From: [Bacillus] selenitireducens MLS10
Lineage (GTDB): Bacteria > Bacillota > Bacilli > Bacillales > Salisediminibacteriaceae
Reading direction: 5' to 3'
Length of the DNA stretch: 64,000 nt
Assembly (NCBI RefSeq): GCF_000093085.1
Contig: NC_014219.1
Coordinates: 1,914,384 to 1,978,383 of the forward strand
Shown: positions 1 to 8,677 of the stretch, piece after piece
Position numbering within the stretch: position 1 is the first letter of the stretch
How the letters are laid out: each line of letters opens with the position of its first letter
The notes under the pieces: model-generated
The model's input: only the letters and a program-made list of their open reading frames with translations
Told to the model about the DNA's origin: nothing
Databases searched by the model: none
Position numbers and translations under genes: made by a program

Positions 1-1206
1 CTTGATCAAGCCATTCAGGAACTGTCCGAGTCTCTGAAAGATAAACAGGTTCAGGAAAAAACATACCAGGACAAGCGTAATGATCTTAAAATCGAGCTGG
101 CCTCGGCGAGAGAAAACCTCCGTTTCACCGGAGAAACGGAAGCGCGTCTCACTGGTGAAGCGGATGATGTGAAACGTTCAATGGATCAGCGGATGTCCGA
201 GCTGAAGAAACAGGAGGACGTCCTGAATCAGGGGACAAAAGAGTCTGCTGCAGAGGAACTCGAACAGTGGCGGCAGAACAAGCAGACAGCAACGGCATAC
301 ATCAAAGATCTGCGGACAAAACGTTTTGACAAAGAAAGCGGCCTTGAAGCGAAAGAGGGGGAATTAAAAGGATTAAATCAGCAAGTCCAATACTTGTCCA
401 GGACAGCTCAGGAACTTGAAGTCAAAATCAACCGGCTCGATGTCAATCTGGATACCAAACTCACAACGCTGCAGGAGCAGTTTGAAATCACTTTTGAACG
501 TGCTGAAAAACGCTATCATCTCGAGATCCCGCTGCAAAAAGCGAAAGAAAAAGTGAAACTGATGAGAATGGGGATTGAGGAACTCGGGCATGTCAATACC
601 GGTGCCATTGAAGAATTCGAGCGAGTCAAAGAACGCTACGGATTTTTGTCAGAGCAAAAACAGGACCTTGAAGATGCAAAAGGGACGCTTCATGAAGTCA
701 TCAATGAAATGGATCAGGAAATGATCAGGCGTTTTGATGATACATTTACGCAGATTCAAAGTTGTTTTCAGGATGTGTTTAAACAGCTTTTTGGCGGCGG
801 ACGGGCAGCGCTTGAGCTCACTGATCCGGATGATCTTCTTCATACCGGGGTGGATATCGTTGCACAGCCACCAGGGAAGAAGTTGCAGCATTTGGCGCTT
901 TTGTCCGGAGGAGAGCGTGCACTGACGGCGATTGCCTTGCTGTTTTCTATTCTTCAGGTGAGACCGGTGCCGTTCTGTGTCCTCGATGAAGTCGAAGCGG
1001 CACTTGATGAGGCGAACGTTGTCAGGTTTGCCAATTATTTAAAAGATTTCAGTGAGGATACACAGTTTATTGTGGTGACACACCGAAAAGGCACGATGGA
1101 GGAAGCGGATGTGCTTTACGGTGTCACAATGGAGGAATCGGGAGTATCGAATTTGGTATCCGTCAAGCTTGAAGAGTCTGAACAGTTTGCCGGAGCGGAG
1201 AAATAA
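1..1206 (+). CDS. smc: Chromosome partition protein SMC, C-terminal part (5' end outside window)
   Basis: SMC is the ATPase of the condensin-like SMC-ScpAB complex that compacts and segregates the nucleoid. The reading frame is open from base 1, so the gene starts upstream and only the last 401 codons are here. Roughly the first 170 residues are charged coiled coil (the arm returning to the head). The C-terminal ATPase half-head follows, with the ABC signature LSGGERA at fragment residue ~301 and the Walker B/D-loop VLDEVEAALDEAN at ~325. The ATG at 169 lies inside the coiled coil and is not the true start. ftsY follows after 12 bases, the same smc-ftsY order as in B. subtilis, and the two are probably co-transcribed. 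Identification is very secure. Confidence 0.96.
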   Translation, partial: LDQAIQELSESLKDKQVQEKTYQDKRNDLKIELASARENLRFTGETEARLTGEADDVKRSMDQRMSELKKQEDVLNQGTKESAAEELEQWRQNKQTATAYIKDLRTKRFDKESGLEAKEGELKGLNQQVQYLSRTAQELEVKINRLDVNLDTKLTTLQEQFEITFERAEKRYHLEIPLQKAKEKVKLMRMGIEELGHVNTGAIEEFERVKERYGFLSEQKQDLEDAKGTLHEVINEMDQEMIRRFDDTFTQIQSCFQDVFKQLFGGGRAALELTDPDDLLHTGVDIVAQPPGKKLQHLALLSGGERALTAIALLFSILQVRPVPFCVLDEVEAALDEANVVRFANYLKDFSEDTQFIVVTHRKGTMEEADVLYGVTMEESGVSNLVSVKLEESEQFAGAEK

Positions 1207-1218
1207 AGGAGGATAACA

Positions 1219-2229
1219 ATGAGTTTTTTTAAGAAACTGAAAGAGAAAATATCCACTCAAACGGACTCAGTAACAGATAAGTTCAGAGATGGACTCAGTA
1301 AAACGAGGGATTCCTTCGTAGGTGCCATGAACGATCTGGTGAAGGATTTCAGAGAGATTGATGAAGATTTTTTCGAAGAGCTTGAAGAGATCCTGATTGG
1401 TGCCGATGTCGGTGTGCATACGGTCATGGAACTTGTTGAGGAATTGAAAGATGAAGCGAGGACCCGTAATATTAAACATGCCGAAGATATCAGGCCGGTT
1501 ATTTCGGAAAAACTGGCAGAAATGCTTCAAAAATCCGAAAACGAATCAAAATTAAATATGCAGCCGGAAGGCGAGCTCACCGTCATCTTGTTCGTTGGGG
1601 TTAACGGTGTGGGTAAAACGACATCGATCGGGAAATTGGCTCACCAGTTTAAAGAGGACGGAAAAAAAGTTGTCATGGCTGCAGGGGATACATTCCGTGC
1701 CGGGGCCATTGAGCAGCTTGAAGTTTGGGGGGAGCGAAGCGGAGTGGATGTCATCAAACAGCAGGCCGGAAGTGACCCGGCAGCTGTCATGTATGATGCG
1801 ATTCAGTCTGCTAAATCAAAAAAAGCGGATGTGCTTCTCTGTGACACAGCTGGCCGTCTTCAGAACAAAGTCAATTTAATGAATGAGCTCGAAAAAGTGA
1901 AACGGGTTCTTGCGAGGGAAATTCCTTCCGCTCCCCATGAGGTGCTGCTTGTGCTTGATGCTACAACCGGTCAAAATGCAATGAGTCAGGCGAAAGCCTT
2001 TGGACAGGCGACCGATGTATCCGGCATTGTCCTGACCAAGCTTGATGGCACTGCTAAAGGCGGGATCGTCCTTGCAATCAGAAACGAATTGGATATCCCG
2101 GTGAAACTTGTCGGACTTGGCGAAAAGATTGATGATTTGCACGAATTCCGGGCAGAACAGTATGTGCACGGCTTATTTGCAGATGTGCTGCAAGAAGCCG
2201 AACAGGCTCTTGATGACGGCAGGGACTGA
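1219..2229 (+). CDS. ftsY: Signal recognition particle receptor FtsY
   Basis: FtsY is the membrane-associated SRP receptor GTPase that docks SRP-ribosome complexes at the Sec translocon. The 336-residue product has a charged N-terminal region without a transmembrane segment, a helical N domain, and a G domain with P-loop GVNGVGKTT (~127), the [11 protein letters not shown] motif, DTAGR (~209) and [10 protein letters not shown] (~273). These are the SRP-GTPase G1-G4 elements, and the length is normal for Bacilli. The start is the ATG preceded by AAAGGAGG. It lies directly after smc. Its partner ffh is two genes downstream behind a separate promoter. The family's third member, flhF, is also in this window. 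Confidence 0.97.
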   Translation: MSFFKKLKEKISTQTDSVTDKFRDGLSKTRDSFVGAMNDLVKDFREIDEDFFEELEEILIGADVGVHTVMELVEELKDEARTRNIKHAEDIRPVISEKLAEMLQKSENESKLNMQPEGELTVILFVGVNGVGKTTSIGKLAHQFKEDGKKVVMAAGDTFRAGAIEQLEVWGERSGVDVIKQQAGSDPAAVMYDAIQSAKSKKADVLLCDTAGRLQNKVNLMNELEKVKRVLAREIPSAPHEVLLVLDATTGQNAMSQAKAFGQATDVSGIVLTKLDGTAKGGIVLAIRNELDIPVKLVGLGEKIDDLHEFRAEQYVHGLFADVLQEAEQALDDGRD

Positions 2230-2231
2230 GG

Positions 2232-2260
2232 TTGACACGTTCCGTACCCTCTTGTATCAT
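2232..2260 (+). promoter_or_regulatory. Sigma-A type promoter upstream of ylxM-ffh
   Basis: TTGACA (2232-2237), a 17-base spacer and TATCAT (2255-2260) lie in the short gap after ftsY. The -35 box is perfect and the -10 box matches 5 of 6. It would give ylxM-ffh its own transcript independent of smc-ftsY. Seen in sequence only. Confidence 0.7.
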
Positions 2261-2302
2261 TGGATTTTGTAAAGTATTTTACCTTAACAAGGCGGTGATG
2301 AT

Positions 2303-2632
2303 ATGATTGATAAAACCGTCAGGATGAATTACCTGTTCGATTTCTACCAGGAATTGTTAACGGGTAAACAGAATCAGTATATGGCGTTATACTACCTGGA
2401 TGACTGGTCACTCGGTGAAATAGCCGACTATTTTTCAGTCAGCAGACAGGCAGTATATGACAATATCAGACGCACGGAAGCCATGCTCGAGCAATACGAG
2501 GAAAAGCTTCATCTCTTTGAACGTTTCGAGAAAAAGCAGTCTCTGCTTAAGGATTTACGGCAGATGATTGAAAACGATCGGAACCCCGCGGAGCTGATCC
2601 GGGTGATCGAAGCACTGGAGAAACTGGAATAG
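2303..2632 (+). CDS. ylxM: YlxM-family putative DNA-binding protein (SRP operon)
   Basis: This 109-residue protein of the UPF0122/YlxM family is almost always encoded directly before ffh in Firmicutes. The N-terminal half resembles a sigma-70 region 4-like helix-turn-helix: [19 protein letters not shown] is followed by [11 protein letters not shown]. The rest is a charged helical tail. Homologues are thought to influence SRP function or expression, but the exact role here is unknown. The start ATG at 2303 follows GGCGGTGATGAT. The gene ends 13 bases before ffh, so co-transcription is very likely. Confidence 0.9.
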   Translation: MIDKTVRMNYLFDFYQELLTGKQNQYMALYYLDDWSLGEIADYFSVSRQAVYDNIRRTEAMLEQYEEKLHLFERFEKKQSLLKDLRQMIENDRNPAELIRVIEALEKLE

Positions 2633-2645
2633 GGGGACGACAGGT

Positions 2646-3995
2646 ATGGCATTTGAAGGATTATCCGAACGCCTGCAATCAAGCATTAAGAAGATGAAAG
2701 GCAAAGGGAAAGTCAGTGAAGAAGATGTAAAGGAAATGATGCGCGAGGTACGACTCGCACTTCTTGAAGCGGATGTTAACTTTAAAGTAGTAAAGAAATT
2801 TGTTGCGGATGTTAAAGAGCGGGCTGTGGGCCAGGACGTTATGGAGAGTCTGACTCCCGGTCAGCAGGTTATCAAAGTCGTAAACGAAGAACTCACCCGA
2901 CTTATGGGTGGTGAACAAAGCAAGATCAACACTGCTTCGAAGCCGCCAACCGTTGTCATGATGGTTGGTCTTCAGGGTGCCGGTAAGACGACAACGACCG
3001 GCAAGCTAGCCAATTACCTGAGGAAAAACCATAACCGCAAACCGCTTCTGGTTGCGGCAGACATTTACAGACCTGCTGCAATCAAGCAGCTTGAGACACT
3101 CGGCAAGCAATTGGACATGCCTGTATTCTCCCTTGGGGATCAGGTGAGTCCTGTTGAGATTGCAAGAAAAGCTGTCGAACACGCCAAGGAAGAACATCAT
3201 GATTATGTTCTTATTGATACGGCAGGCCGTCTTCATATCGATAATGAACTGATGGATGAACTGCAGCAGGTGAAAGCGGAAGTCAAACCGGACGAAGTTC
3301 TGCTTGTCGTGGATGCGATGACCGGTCAGGATGCTGTCAATGTGGCAGAGAGTTTTAACGAGCAGCTGGAGCTCTCCGGCGTGGTTCTCACTAAGCTTGA
3401 TGGCGATACTCGCGGTGGTGCTGCGATTTCTGTTAAGGCCGTGACGGATACTCCAATTAAGTTTGCGGGTATGGGCGAAAAAATCGATCAGCTTGAGCCG
3501 TTTCATCCGGAACGCATGGCCTCAAGAATCCTCGGTATGGGCGATGTTTTGTCTCTCATCGAGAAAGCCCAGACAGGTGTGGATGAAGATAAAGCGCGTG
3601 AGCTTGAGCGTAAAATGAGGACGAATGATCTGTCGTTTGATGACTTCCTCGAACAGCTGGCTCAAGTAAAGGAAATGGGTCCTCTTGATGAGATCCTGAA
3701 TATGATGCCTGGAGCCGGAAAGATGAAAGGCTTGAAAAATGTGCAGGTGGATGACAAACAGCTTGCGCATATTGAGGCGATTGTAAAATCGATGACCAAG
3801 TATGAACGGGAAAATCCGTCTGTGATGAATGCGAGCCGTAAGAAACGGATTGCAAAAGGCAGTGGCCGATCCATTCAGGAAGTGAACCGGCTTTTAAAGC
3901 AGTTTGAAGAAATGAAGAAAATGATGAAGCAGATGACAGGCATGCAAAAAGGCAAAGGGAAGAAAAAAGGCGGTTTTCAGATGCCGTTTATGTAA
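2646..3995 (+). CDS. ffh: Signal recognition particle GTPase Ffh
   Basis: Ffh is the protein subunit of SRP. It binds signal sequences of nascent chains and the small SRP RNA and interacts with FtsY. The 449 residues show the NG domain with P-loop GLQGAGKTTTTGKLA (~108-122), DIYRPAAIKQL, DTAGR (~190) and TKLDGDTRGG. A C-terminal methionine-rich M domain (from ~300) contains MMPGAGKMKG and a basic, Met-rich tail. Length and domain order are typical of Bacillus Ffh. It lies downstream of ylxM under the promoter at 2232, and the next gene, rpsP, has its own promoter. Confidence 0.97.
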   Translation: MAFEGLSERLQSSIKKMKGKGKVSEEDVKEMMREVRLALLEADVNFKVVKKFVADVKERAVGQDVMESLTPGQQVIKVVNEELTRLMGGEQSKINTASKPPTVVMMVGLQGAGKTTTTGKLANYLRKNHNRKPLLVAADIYRPAAIKQLETLGKQLDMPVFSLGDQVSPVEIARKAVEHAKEEHHDYVLIDTAGRLHIDNELMDELQQVKAEVKPDEVLLVVDAMTGQDAVNVAESFNEQLELSGVVLTKLDGDTRGGAAISVKAVTDTPIKFAGMGEKIDQLEPFHPERMASRILGMGDVLSLIEKAQTGVDEDKARELERKMRTNDLSFDDFLEQLAQVKEMGPLDEILNMMPGAGKMKGLKNVQVDDKQLAHIEAIVKSMTKYERENPSVMNASRKKRIAKGSGRSIQEVNRLLKQFEEMKKMMKQMTGMQKGKGKKKGGFQMPFM

Positions 3996-4087
3996 AAACG
4001 ATTAGCCCATCTGAGGCTTCAGACAGCCATTTGGATGCGTTTTGAAAAGATTTTTATGTGGTGTTAAGGTTTTTTCCTTTACTAGGG

Positions 4088-4116
4088 TTGATCAATTGGT
4101 TGTTCTATGATAATAT
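4088..4116 (+). promoter_or_regulatory. Sigma-A type promoter for rpsP operon
   Basis: TTGATC (4088-4093), a 17-base spacer and TAATAT (4111-4116) lie about 37 bases before the rpsP start codon. The 12-mer TTGATCAATTGG beginning at the -35 box recurs exactly at the rplS promoter (6494-6505). Confidence 0.6.
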
Positions 4117-4152
4117 ACGTAATTGTGCGAAAGATATTTGGAGGTGAAACAC

Positions 4153-4425
4153 ATGGCAGTAAAAATTCGTTTAAAGCGTATGGGAGCGAAGAAATCTCCG
4201 TTCTATCGTGTGGTTGTAGCAGATTCACGTTCACCACGTGATGGTCGTTTTATTGAAGAAATCGGGACCTATAACCCATTAACCAATCCAGTTGAATTCA
4301 AAGTGGACGAAGAGTCTGCATTGAAGTGGATGCTTGATGGTGCTAAGCCTTCCGATACAGTCCGTAACCTGTTCTCTAAAGCAGGCTTGATGGAAAAGCT
4401 TCACAATGCAAAAAACGAAAAGTAA
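4153..4425 (+). CDS. rpsP: Small ribosomal subunit protein bS16
   Basis: bS16 is a 30S assembly protein that binds the 5' and central domains of 16S rRNA. The 90-residue product starts [19 protein letters not shown] and contains the family core [20 protein letters not shown]. The start is ATG 4153, preceded by TTGGAGGTGAAACAC; the in-frame ATG at 4123 has no ribosome binding site and would add ten unconserved residues. It heads a ribosome-maturation cluster (rpsP-khpA, ylqD-rimM-trmD, rplS) with the usual Bacillus order. Confidence 0.97.
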   Translation: MAVKIRLKRMGAKKSPFYRVVVADSRSPRDGRFIEEIGTYNPLTNPVEFKVDEESALKWMLDGAKPSDTVRNLFSKAGLMEKLHNAKNEK

Positions 4426-4468
4426 TGTTCGTTTCATTGCGTGGAAATAATCCAGGCAGGTGAGTGAC

Positions 4469-4696
4469 ATGAAAGAGCTCGTGGAGTCGATTGCCAAAGC
4501 ACTTGTTGATCATCCTGATGATGTGGTGGTCTCAGAGAGCGACAATGGAAAAGCCATAACGCTCAAACTCGAGGTTCACCCGGATGATATGGGAAAAGTC
4601 ATCGGTAAGCAGGGGCGGATTGCAAAAGCAATACGTGCCGTTCTGAATGCCGCGGGCACCCATCAAAACAAGCGGGTACAACTGGAGATCGGATAA
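4469..4696 (+). CDS. khpA: KhpA, KH-domain RNA-binding protein (YlqC)
   Basis: This 75-residue single KH-domain protein is the KhpA/YlqC family member. KhpA heterodimerises with KhpB (Jag) and binds RNA; in other Firmicutes the pair affects cell elongation and division. The GxxG-type loop and flanking helix are visible as GKVIGKQGRIAKAIR (~45-59). ATG 4469 is chosen because AGGTGAG ends 5 bases before it; the in-frame GTG at 4460 sits inside that ribosome binding site. It follows rpsP by 43 bases and is closed by an intrinsic terminator, giving an rpsP-khpA transcription unit. Confidence 0.92.
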   Translation: MKELVESIAKALVDHPDDVVVSESDNGKAITLKLEVHPDDMGKVIGKQGRIAKAIRAVLNAAGTHQNKRVQLEIG

Positions 4697-4698
4697 TC

Positions 4699-4730
4699 AA
4701 AAGGCGAAGGACCTGTTCCTCGCCTTTTTT
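4699..4730 (+). terminator. Intrinsic terminator after khpA
   Basis: A stem of AAGGCGAAGGA pairs with TCCTCGCCTT (one bulge) around loop CCTGT and runs into TTTTTT. It is a clear rho-independent terminator between khpA and ylqD. Confidence 0.85.
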
Positions 4731-4806
4731 CCGTATTAACAGAGGCAACTGCGGGTTTTTTATGATAAAATATTTCGTGGAACGGATCATTCAGTGGAGG
4801 TGCACT

Positions 4807-5220
4807 ATGCAAATTATTAAAAAAGTCGTTGTGAAACAAATTTTAACGGAAGACAGCCGTGATCGGCTTAAAGAACAATTCCTATCCCGCCAGTACCAGC
4901 TGACGAAAGAGCTGAAGCAGTTGGAGTTTGTCCTTCATAAGAAAATGAAGGAAAATACGTCACAGAACTATCAGCAGTCGCTGAAAGCCAGCTTTGACAA
5001 GGAAGTTGCGAAAAGAAAAGAGCGGCTTCGTCAGCTCGAACTGAAACTCGGTCAGCTTGATGAACTTGAACTTGGTTCTGAACTGCGTGAGGGAACGATT
5101 CAGATGATTGAGGAAGTTGAAGAAGGCGACAACTGGGATGAAGTCATGAAAGGTACTGAAATTGTCATTAAAGACGGCCTCGTTCATGAACTTCGAAGCG
5201 GAGGCTTCGAGGATGAGTAA
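4807..5220 (+). CDS. ylqD: YlqD-family conserved protein, function unknown
   Basis: This 137-residue, highly charged, mostly helical protein is of the YlqD family, conserved in Bacilli between khpA and rimM. The middle (residues ~20-85) is rich in heptad-like Lys/Glu/Leu patterns suggesting a coiled coil, and the C-terminus has a short acidic segment. No catalytic motif is visible. The start is ATG 4807, preceded by GTGGAGGTGCACT; the earlier in-frame ATG at 4762 lacks a binding site. Its last bases overlap the rimM start, implying translational coupling. A link to ribosome maturation is inferred only from position. Confidence 0.85.
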   Translation: MQIIKKVVVKQILTEDSRDRLKEQFLSRQYQLTKELKQLEFVLHKKMKENTSQNYQQSLKASFDKEVAKRKERLRQLELKLGQLDELELGSELREGTIQMIEEVEEGDNWDEVMKGTEIVIKDGLVHELRSGGFEDE

Positions 5221-5737
5221 GTGGCTCAATGTGGGGAAGATTGTCAATACCCACGGGATCCACGGAGAAGTCCGCGTTATCTCAAGGACCGATTTTAAAG
5301 AAGAACGCTATGCCAAGGGCAGGGAGCTCTTTTTGTATAACCCTGAAAAGGACCACCGGACTTCGGTTACGGTGGTTTCCTGGCGTCAGCATAAGCAGTT
5401 TGATTTGCTGACATTCGAAGGGTATACGAATGTCAATGATGTAGAAGGATTCAGGGATCACCTCTTGCAGGTCGATGGGGATGATCTGGACGATCCTATG
5501 GAAGAGGATGAATTTTATTACCATGAAATCATCGGTTTGTCTGTTGTGGATGAACAGGGTATCGAGATCGGCCGCGTGAAGGAAATTCTGAGCCCGGGAG
5601 CGAATGACGTCTGGGTGGTTCAGAGACAAGGAAAGAAAGATGCCCTCATTCCATACATTGATGACGTCGTATTGTCTGTCGATCTTGAAGACGGTGTTGT
5701 CCACGTCCGGATTCCGGAAGGATTGATTGATGAATGA
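5213..5737 (+). CDS. rimM: Ribosome maturation factor RimM
   Basis: RimM helps 16S rRNA processing and assembly of the 30S head by binding uS19. The 174-residue product begins with the family N-domain ([16 protein letters not shown]), has the linker around [15 protein letters not shown], and ends with the PRC-barrel-like C domain ([21 protein letters not shown]). Length equals B. subtilis RimM. ATG 5213 follows GGAGGCTTCGAGG and overlaps the ylqD stop; the longer frame from 5162 would add residues absent from the family. It also overlaps trmD by four bases, so ylqD-rimM-trmD are coupled. Confidence 0.96.
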   Translation: MSKWLNVGKIVNTHGIHGEVRVISRTDFKEERYAKGRELFLYNPEKDHRTSVTVVSWRQHKQFDLLTFEGYTNVNDVEGFRDHLLQVDGDDLDDPMEEDEFYYHEIIGLSVVDEQGIEIGRVKEILSPGANDVWVVQRQGKKDALIPYIDDVVLSVDLEDGVVHVRIPEGLIDE

Positions 5738-6477
5738 AGATGTCGATCATGACGCTGTTTCCTGAGATGTTTGAGGGCGTATTTGGTCACTCGATTTTAA
5801 AGCAGGCTCAGGAGAAAGGCATCGTTTCTTATGATGTCATCAACTTTCGGACGTTTTCTGAGGACAAACACCAGCGTGTTGATGATTATCCATACGGAGG
5901 CGGAGGCGGGATGGTCCTGACTCCTCAACCGCTTTTTGATGCTGTTGAGAGTGTCAAGAAGACCAAGGATCAAGCGCCGAGGGTCATTCTCCTTTGCCCA
6001 CAGGGAGAGGTCTACACTCAGAAAAAAGCAGAGGAACTGGCTGGAGAAGAGCATTTGATTCTGCTATGCGGTCACTATGAGGGGTATGACGAACGCATTC
6101 GCCAAGAGCTCGTCACAGACGAAATTTCCGTCGGGGACTATGTTCTGACAGGTGGAGAAATCGGAGCGATGATTGTTGCGGACAGTGTAACCCGTCTTCT
6201 GCCCGGGGCACTCGGCAATGAGACGAGTGCGGTGACTGATTCGCACAGTACCGGTCTCCTCGAATATCCGCATTACACACGCCCTGCGGAATACAGGGGT
6301 TTAAGAGTGCCGGACATCTTGCTGTCAGGTCATCATAAGCGGATCGATGAATGGCGCAGGCAGGAGGCGCTCAAACGGACCCTTGACCGCCGTCCGGATA
6401 TGCTCAGGGATGCAGATCTTTCAAAAGAAGACCTTGCATACATTGAACTGTTAAAAAAAGACCGGTCGGATGCATAA
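5734..6477 (+). CDS. trmD: tRNA (guanine-N1)-methyltransferase TrmD
   Basis: TrmD methylates G37 of tRNAs reading CNN codons, using S-adenosylmethionine, and prevents +1 frameshifting. The 247-residue protein shows the SPOUT-class deep trefoil knot motifs: the LFPEMFEGV start, [14 protein letters not shown] (~50-65), [13 protein letters not shown] (~110-122) and [15 protein letters not shown]. The C-terminal domain has [14 protein letters not shown]. The start ATG 5734 overlaps the rimM end; a second ATG two codons later (5740) is an equally possible start. Confidence 0.96.
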   Translation: MKMSIMTLFPEMFEGVFGHSILKQAQEKGIVSYDVINFRTFSEDKHQRVDDYPYGGGGGMVLTPQPLFDAVESVKKTKDQAPRVILLCPQGEVYTQKKAEELAGEEHLILLCGHYEGYDERIRQELVTDEISVGDYVLTGGEIGAMIVADSVTRLLPGALGNETSAVTDSHSTGLLEYPHYTRPAEYRGLRVPDILLSGHHKRIDEWRRQEALKRTLDRRPDMLRDADLSKEDLAYIELLKKDRSDA

Positions 6478-6493
6478 ATCATCTGAATAGATA

Positions 6494-6522
6494 TTGATCA
6501 ATTGGATTCGGTATGGTATTAT
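6494..6522 (+). promoter_or_regulatory. Sigma-A type promoter for rplS
   Basis: TTGATC (6494-6499), a 17-base spacer and TATTAT (6517-6522) give a strong match. It shares the 12-mer TTGATCAATTGG with the rpsP promoter. It gives rplS its own transcript with a leader of roughly 80 bases. Confidence 0.7.
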
Positions 6523-6539
6523 ATTCTTTGTGGCTTTAG

Positions 6540-6608
6540 AGCCCGATCAAGATGTTCCGCTGTCACGCAATGAGTGACATGAAGATCTGCAGGAAGGAGG
6601 CGAACAGC
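6540..6608 (+). ncRNA. Candidate L19 (rplS) mRNA leader structure
   Basis: Between the promoter and rplS lies a structured leader. TGTCAC (6561-6566) pairs with GTGACA (6574-6579), flanked by ATGTTCCGC upstream and ATCTGCAG next to the AGGAAGGAGG ribosome binding site. Firmicutes are known to carry an L19 leader motif, presumably for autoregulation, in this position. Assignment to that family is from position and appearance, not a covariance-model match. Confidence 0.45.
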
Positions 6609-6950
6609 ATGGAACAATTAATCAGAGACATTACGAAAGAACAACTGAAAACTGATCTCCCTGATTTCCGTCCCGGTGATACAATCCGTGCCCACGTTAA
6701 AGTTGTCGAGGGTACTCGTGAGCGTATCCAGGTGTTTGAAGGTGTCGTTATCAAAGTACGCGGTACAGGAATCAGTGAAACATTCACTGTTCGTAAGGTA
6801 TCTTACGGTGTAGGCGTTGAGCGTACGTTCCCAGTACATTCCCCGCGACTCGACAAGATCGAGGTTACACGTAAAGGTAAGGTACGTCGTGCGAAGCTTT
6901 ACTATCTGCGTGCACTTCGCGGAAAAGCAGCGCGAATCAAAGAGAGATAA
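6609..6950 (+). CDS. rplS: Large ribosomal subunit protein bL19
   Basis: bL19 sits at the 30S-50S interface of the ribosome. The 113-residue sequence contains the family core [50 protein letters not shown] and the basic C-terminus [14 protein letters not shown] 6609 follows AGGAAGGAGGCGAACAGC; an upstream in-frame ATG at 6552 lies in the leader and would add 19 unconserved residues. A strong terminator follows at once, so rplS is probably monocistronic. Confidence 0.97.
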   Translation: MEQLIRDITKEQLKTDLPDFRPGDTIRAHVKVVEGTRERIQVFEGVVIKVRGTGISETFTVRKVSYGVGVERTFPVHSPRLDKIEVTRKGKVRRAKLYYLRALRGKAARIKER

Positions 6951-6954
6951 TCAA

Positions 6955-6986
6955 GAAAAAGAACCTGTTTTCAGGTTCTTTTTTTC
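6955..6986 (+). terminator. Intrinsic terminator after rplS
   Basis: AAAGAACCTG and CAGGTTCTTT form a near-perfect 10-bp stem followed by a run of seven T. It starts a few bases after the rplS stop. Confidence 0.92.
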
Positions 6987-7146
6987 ATGCTCAAACATGC
7001 GGGTGCTTATCGAGACGACTCCCGAATACTCAGCATCATCACGCTTTGCGGATTCCGCATTTTCCCACACGCAAAACATCATTTGTGTGATAAAATACCA
7101 ATGAAGGTCTCACACTGAATCAACAAATGAGAGGGATTGATGCAAG

Positions 7147-7692
7147 GTGGCAAAATCAGAATCATGGGAATGGATAAAGGCGGTGGCTGTTGCATTAATC
7201 TTAGCGGTCGTAATCAGAGGGTTCTTTTTTGCCCCGATTGTAGTTGACGGCCAATCAATGATGCCAACGCTTGAACATAATGACCGAATGATCGTGAATA
7301 AGATCGGCTATAATATCTCGGAGCCGGACCGGTTCGACATTATCGTGTTTCATGCTCCTCAAAATAAAGATTATATCAAACGTGTGATCGGTGTGCCGGG
7401 GGATACCATCCGATATGATGATGATGTCCTTTACCTGAATGACGATGCGGTTGAAGAAGCCTATCTTGATGACTACAAAGCGGCATCGACAAGCAGGCCT
7501 TTTACAGGGGATTTTGATTTAGAAGATGTAACCGGCTATGATACAGTCCCGGATGATCATTTTTTCGTTTTGGGAGATAACAGACAGCACAGTAAGGACA
7601 GCAGACATATCGGCTTTGTTCACGAAGACGAGATAGTCGGCAAGGCAAATATGGTATTCTGGCCGATGGGAGATTTCCGGCTGGTGGACTGA
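7147..7692 (+). CDS. lepB: Type I signal peptidase
   Basis: Type I signal peptidases cleave signal peptides from exported pre-proteins at the outer face of the membrane. The 181-residue protein has one N-terminal transmembrane segment (~9-29), then the box B motif DGQSMMPTL with the catalytic Ser at residue 37, box D YIKRVIGVPGD with the general-base Lys at 78, and box E VLGDNRQHSKDSR. This is the short Sip-type of Gram-positives. The GTG start at 7147 is used because no in-frame ATG precedes the membrane segment; GAGAGGG lies 11 bases upstream. It precedes rbgA. The gene may be called sipS or lepB. Confidence 0.93.
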   Translation: MAKSESWEWIKAVAVALILAVVIRGFFFAPIVVDGQSMMPTLEHNDRMIVNKIGYNISEPDRFDIIVFHAPQNKDYIKRVIGVPGDTIRYDDDVLYLNDDAVEEAYLDDYKAASTSRPFTGDFDLEDVTGYDTVPDDHFFVLGDNRQHSKDSRHIGFVHEDEIVGKANMVFWPMGDFRLVD

Positions 7693-7712
7693 AAGTGACA
7701 GGGAGTGGAAAG

Positions 7713-8570
7713 ATGGTCATACAATGGTATCCTGGCCATATGGCAAAGGCGAGACGCCAGGTTCAGGAAAAAATAAAACAGATTGATGTTGTCATTGAAG
7801 TGTGCGATGCGAGAGCACCTCTGGCTTCGCGGAACCCGCTCGTAGATGAAATGACACGCTCAAAGCCAAGACTGATGCTGCTTAATAAGTCGGATCTTGC
7901 AGATCCGGAGATGAACCGGAAATGGGCGGATTATTTCGAAAAACAGGGCGATGCCGTTTTGATTGTGGATGCGCAAAAAGGAAAAGGAATCAAAGACATA
8001 CCGGGAAAAGTAAATGAACTGGCAAAACCGCTTTATGAGAAATGGGCGAGAAAGAAAGTCAATCCGAGACCCATTCGTGCATTGATCATCGGAATACCCA
8101 ATGCGGGCAAATCGACAGTCATTAACCGGCTTGCAGGAAAACGGATCACGAAAATCGGTGATAAACCCGGGGTTACGAAAGCCCAGCAGTGGATTAAGGT
8201 GGACAGGCAGCTCGATCTTTTGGACACACCGGGTATTCTTTGGCCGAAGTTCGAAGATCCCCATGTCGGTCAGATGCTTGCCTTGACTGGCGCGATTAAA
8301 GAGGAGATTTTTGATTACGAGGAGAGTGCCGTCTATTTGCTCCGCTTTTTAAGTCAGAGCTATCCGGAGCTTTTGAAAAGCAGGTATCAAATCGAGGAAG
8401 TCCCGGAGGAAGTCGGTGATCTGTTTGATCTGATCGGAAAGCGTAGGGGAATTCTGATCTCAGGCGGCCGGATTGATTATGAACGGGTTTCCGAACTCGT
8501 TTTCAGGGATTTCAGAAGCGGTCACTTTGGCAGAATCACGTTGGAATTTCCGGAAACCTCCAGGACGTAA
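7713..8570 (+). CDS. rbgA: Ribosome biogenesis GTPase RbgA (YlqF)
   Basis: RbgA is a circularly permuted GTPase required for late 50S assembly. The 285-residue protein begins MVIQWYPGHMAKARRQ, and its G motifs occur in permuted order: G4 LLNKSDLAD (~50), then G1 IIGIPNAGKSTVINRL (~128), then G3 LLDTPGILWPKF (~170). The C-terminal ANTAR-like helical domain is present. ATG 7713 with GGGAGTGGAAAG upstream gives the family N-terminus; the in-frame GTG at 7695 adds six extra residues. A terminator overlaps its stop codon. Confidence 0.96.
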   Translation: MVIQWYPGHMAKARRQVQEKIKQIDVVIEVCDARAPLASRNPLVDEMTRSKPRLMLLNKSDLADPEMNRKWADYFEKQGDAVLIVDAQKGKGIKDIPGKVNELAKPLYEKWARKKVNPRPIRALIIGIPNAGKSTVINRLAGKRITKIGDKPGVTKAQQWIKVDRQLDLLDTPGILWPKFEDPHVGQMLALTGAIKEEIFDYEESAVYLLRFLSQSYPELLKSRYQIEEVPEEVGDLFDLIGKRRGILISGGRIDYERVSELVFRDFRSGHFGRITLEFPETSRT

Positions 8571-8590
8571 TCTGGAGGTTTTTGCTTTTT
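8555..8590 (+). terminator. Intrinsic terminator overlapping the rbgA stop
   Basis: AACCTCCAG (8555-8563) and CTGGAGGTT (8572-8580) pair perfectly across an 8-base loop holding the rbgA stop codon, followed by TTTGCTTTTTT. Confidence 0.85.
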
Positions 8591-8609
8591 TAAGGTGAGG
8601 TCTTCAGGC

Positions 8610-8639
8610 TTCATACTTCCGATGATTATCCGATATAAT
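8610..8639 (+). promoter_or_regulatory. Probable sigma-A promoter for rnhB
   Basis: A perfect TATAAT (8634-8639) follows TTCATA (8610-8615) with an 18-base spacer, downstream of the rbgA terminator and 39 bases before the rnhB start. The -35 match is moderate. Confidence 0.5.
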
Positions 8640-8677
8640 GAAAGACAGGGTAAGAAACGCAGGGATGTGAACATAAA

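Noticed and set aside
373-5704. Many minus-strand ORFs of 60-170 codons opposite smc, ffh, rimM and similar genes
   Set aside because: They lie entirely opposite well-identified genes, have no family motifs or binding sites, and their compositions (His/Phe/Leu-rich) are typical antisense shadows.
7068-7096. Promoter for lepB with TAAAAT at 7091
   Set aside because: No acceptable -35 hexamer at 16-18 bases upstream, so not listed as a feature.
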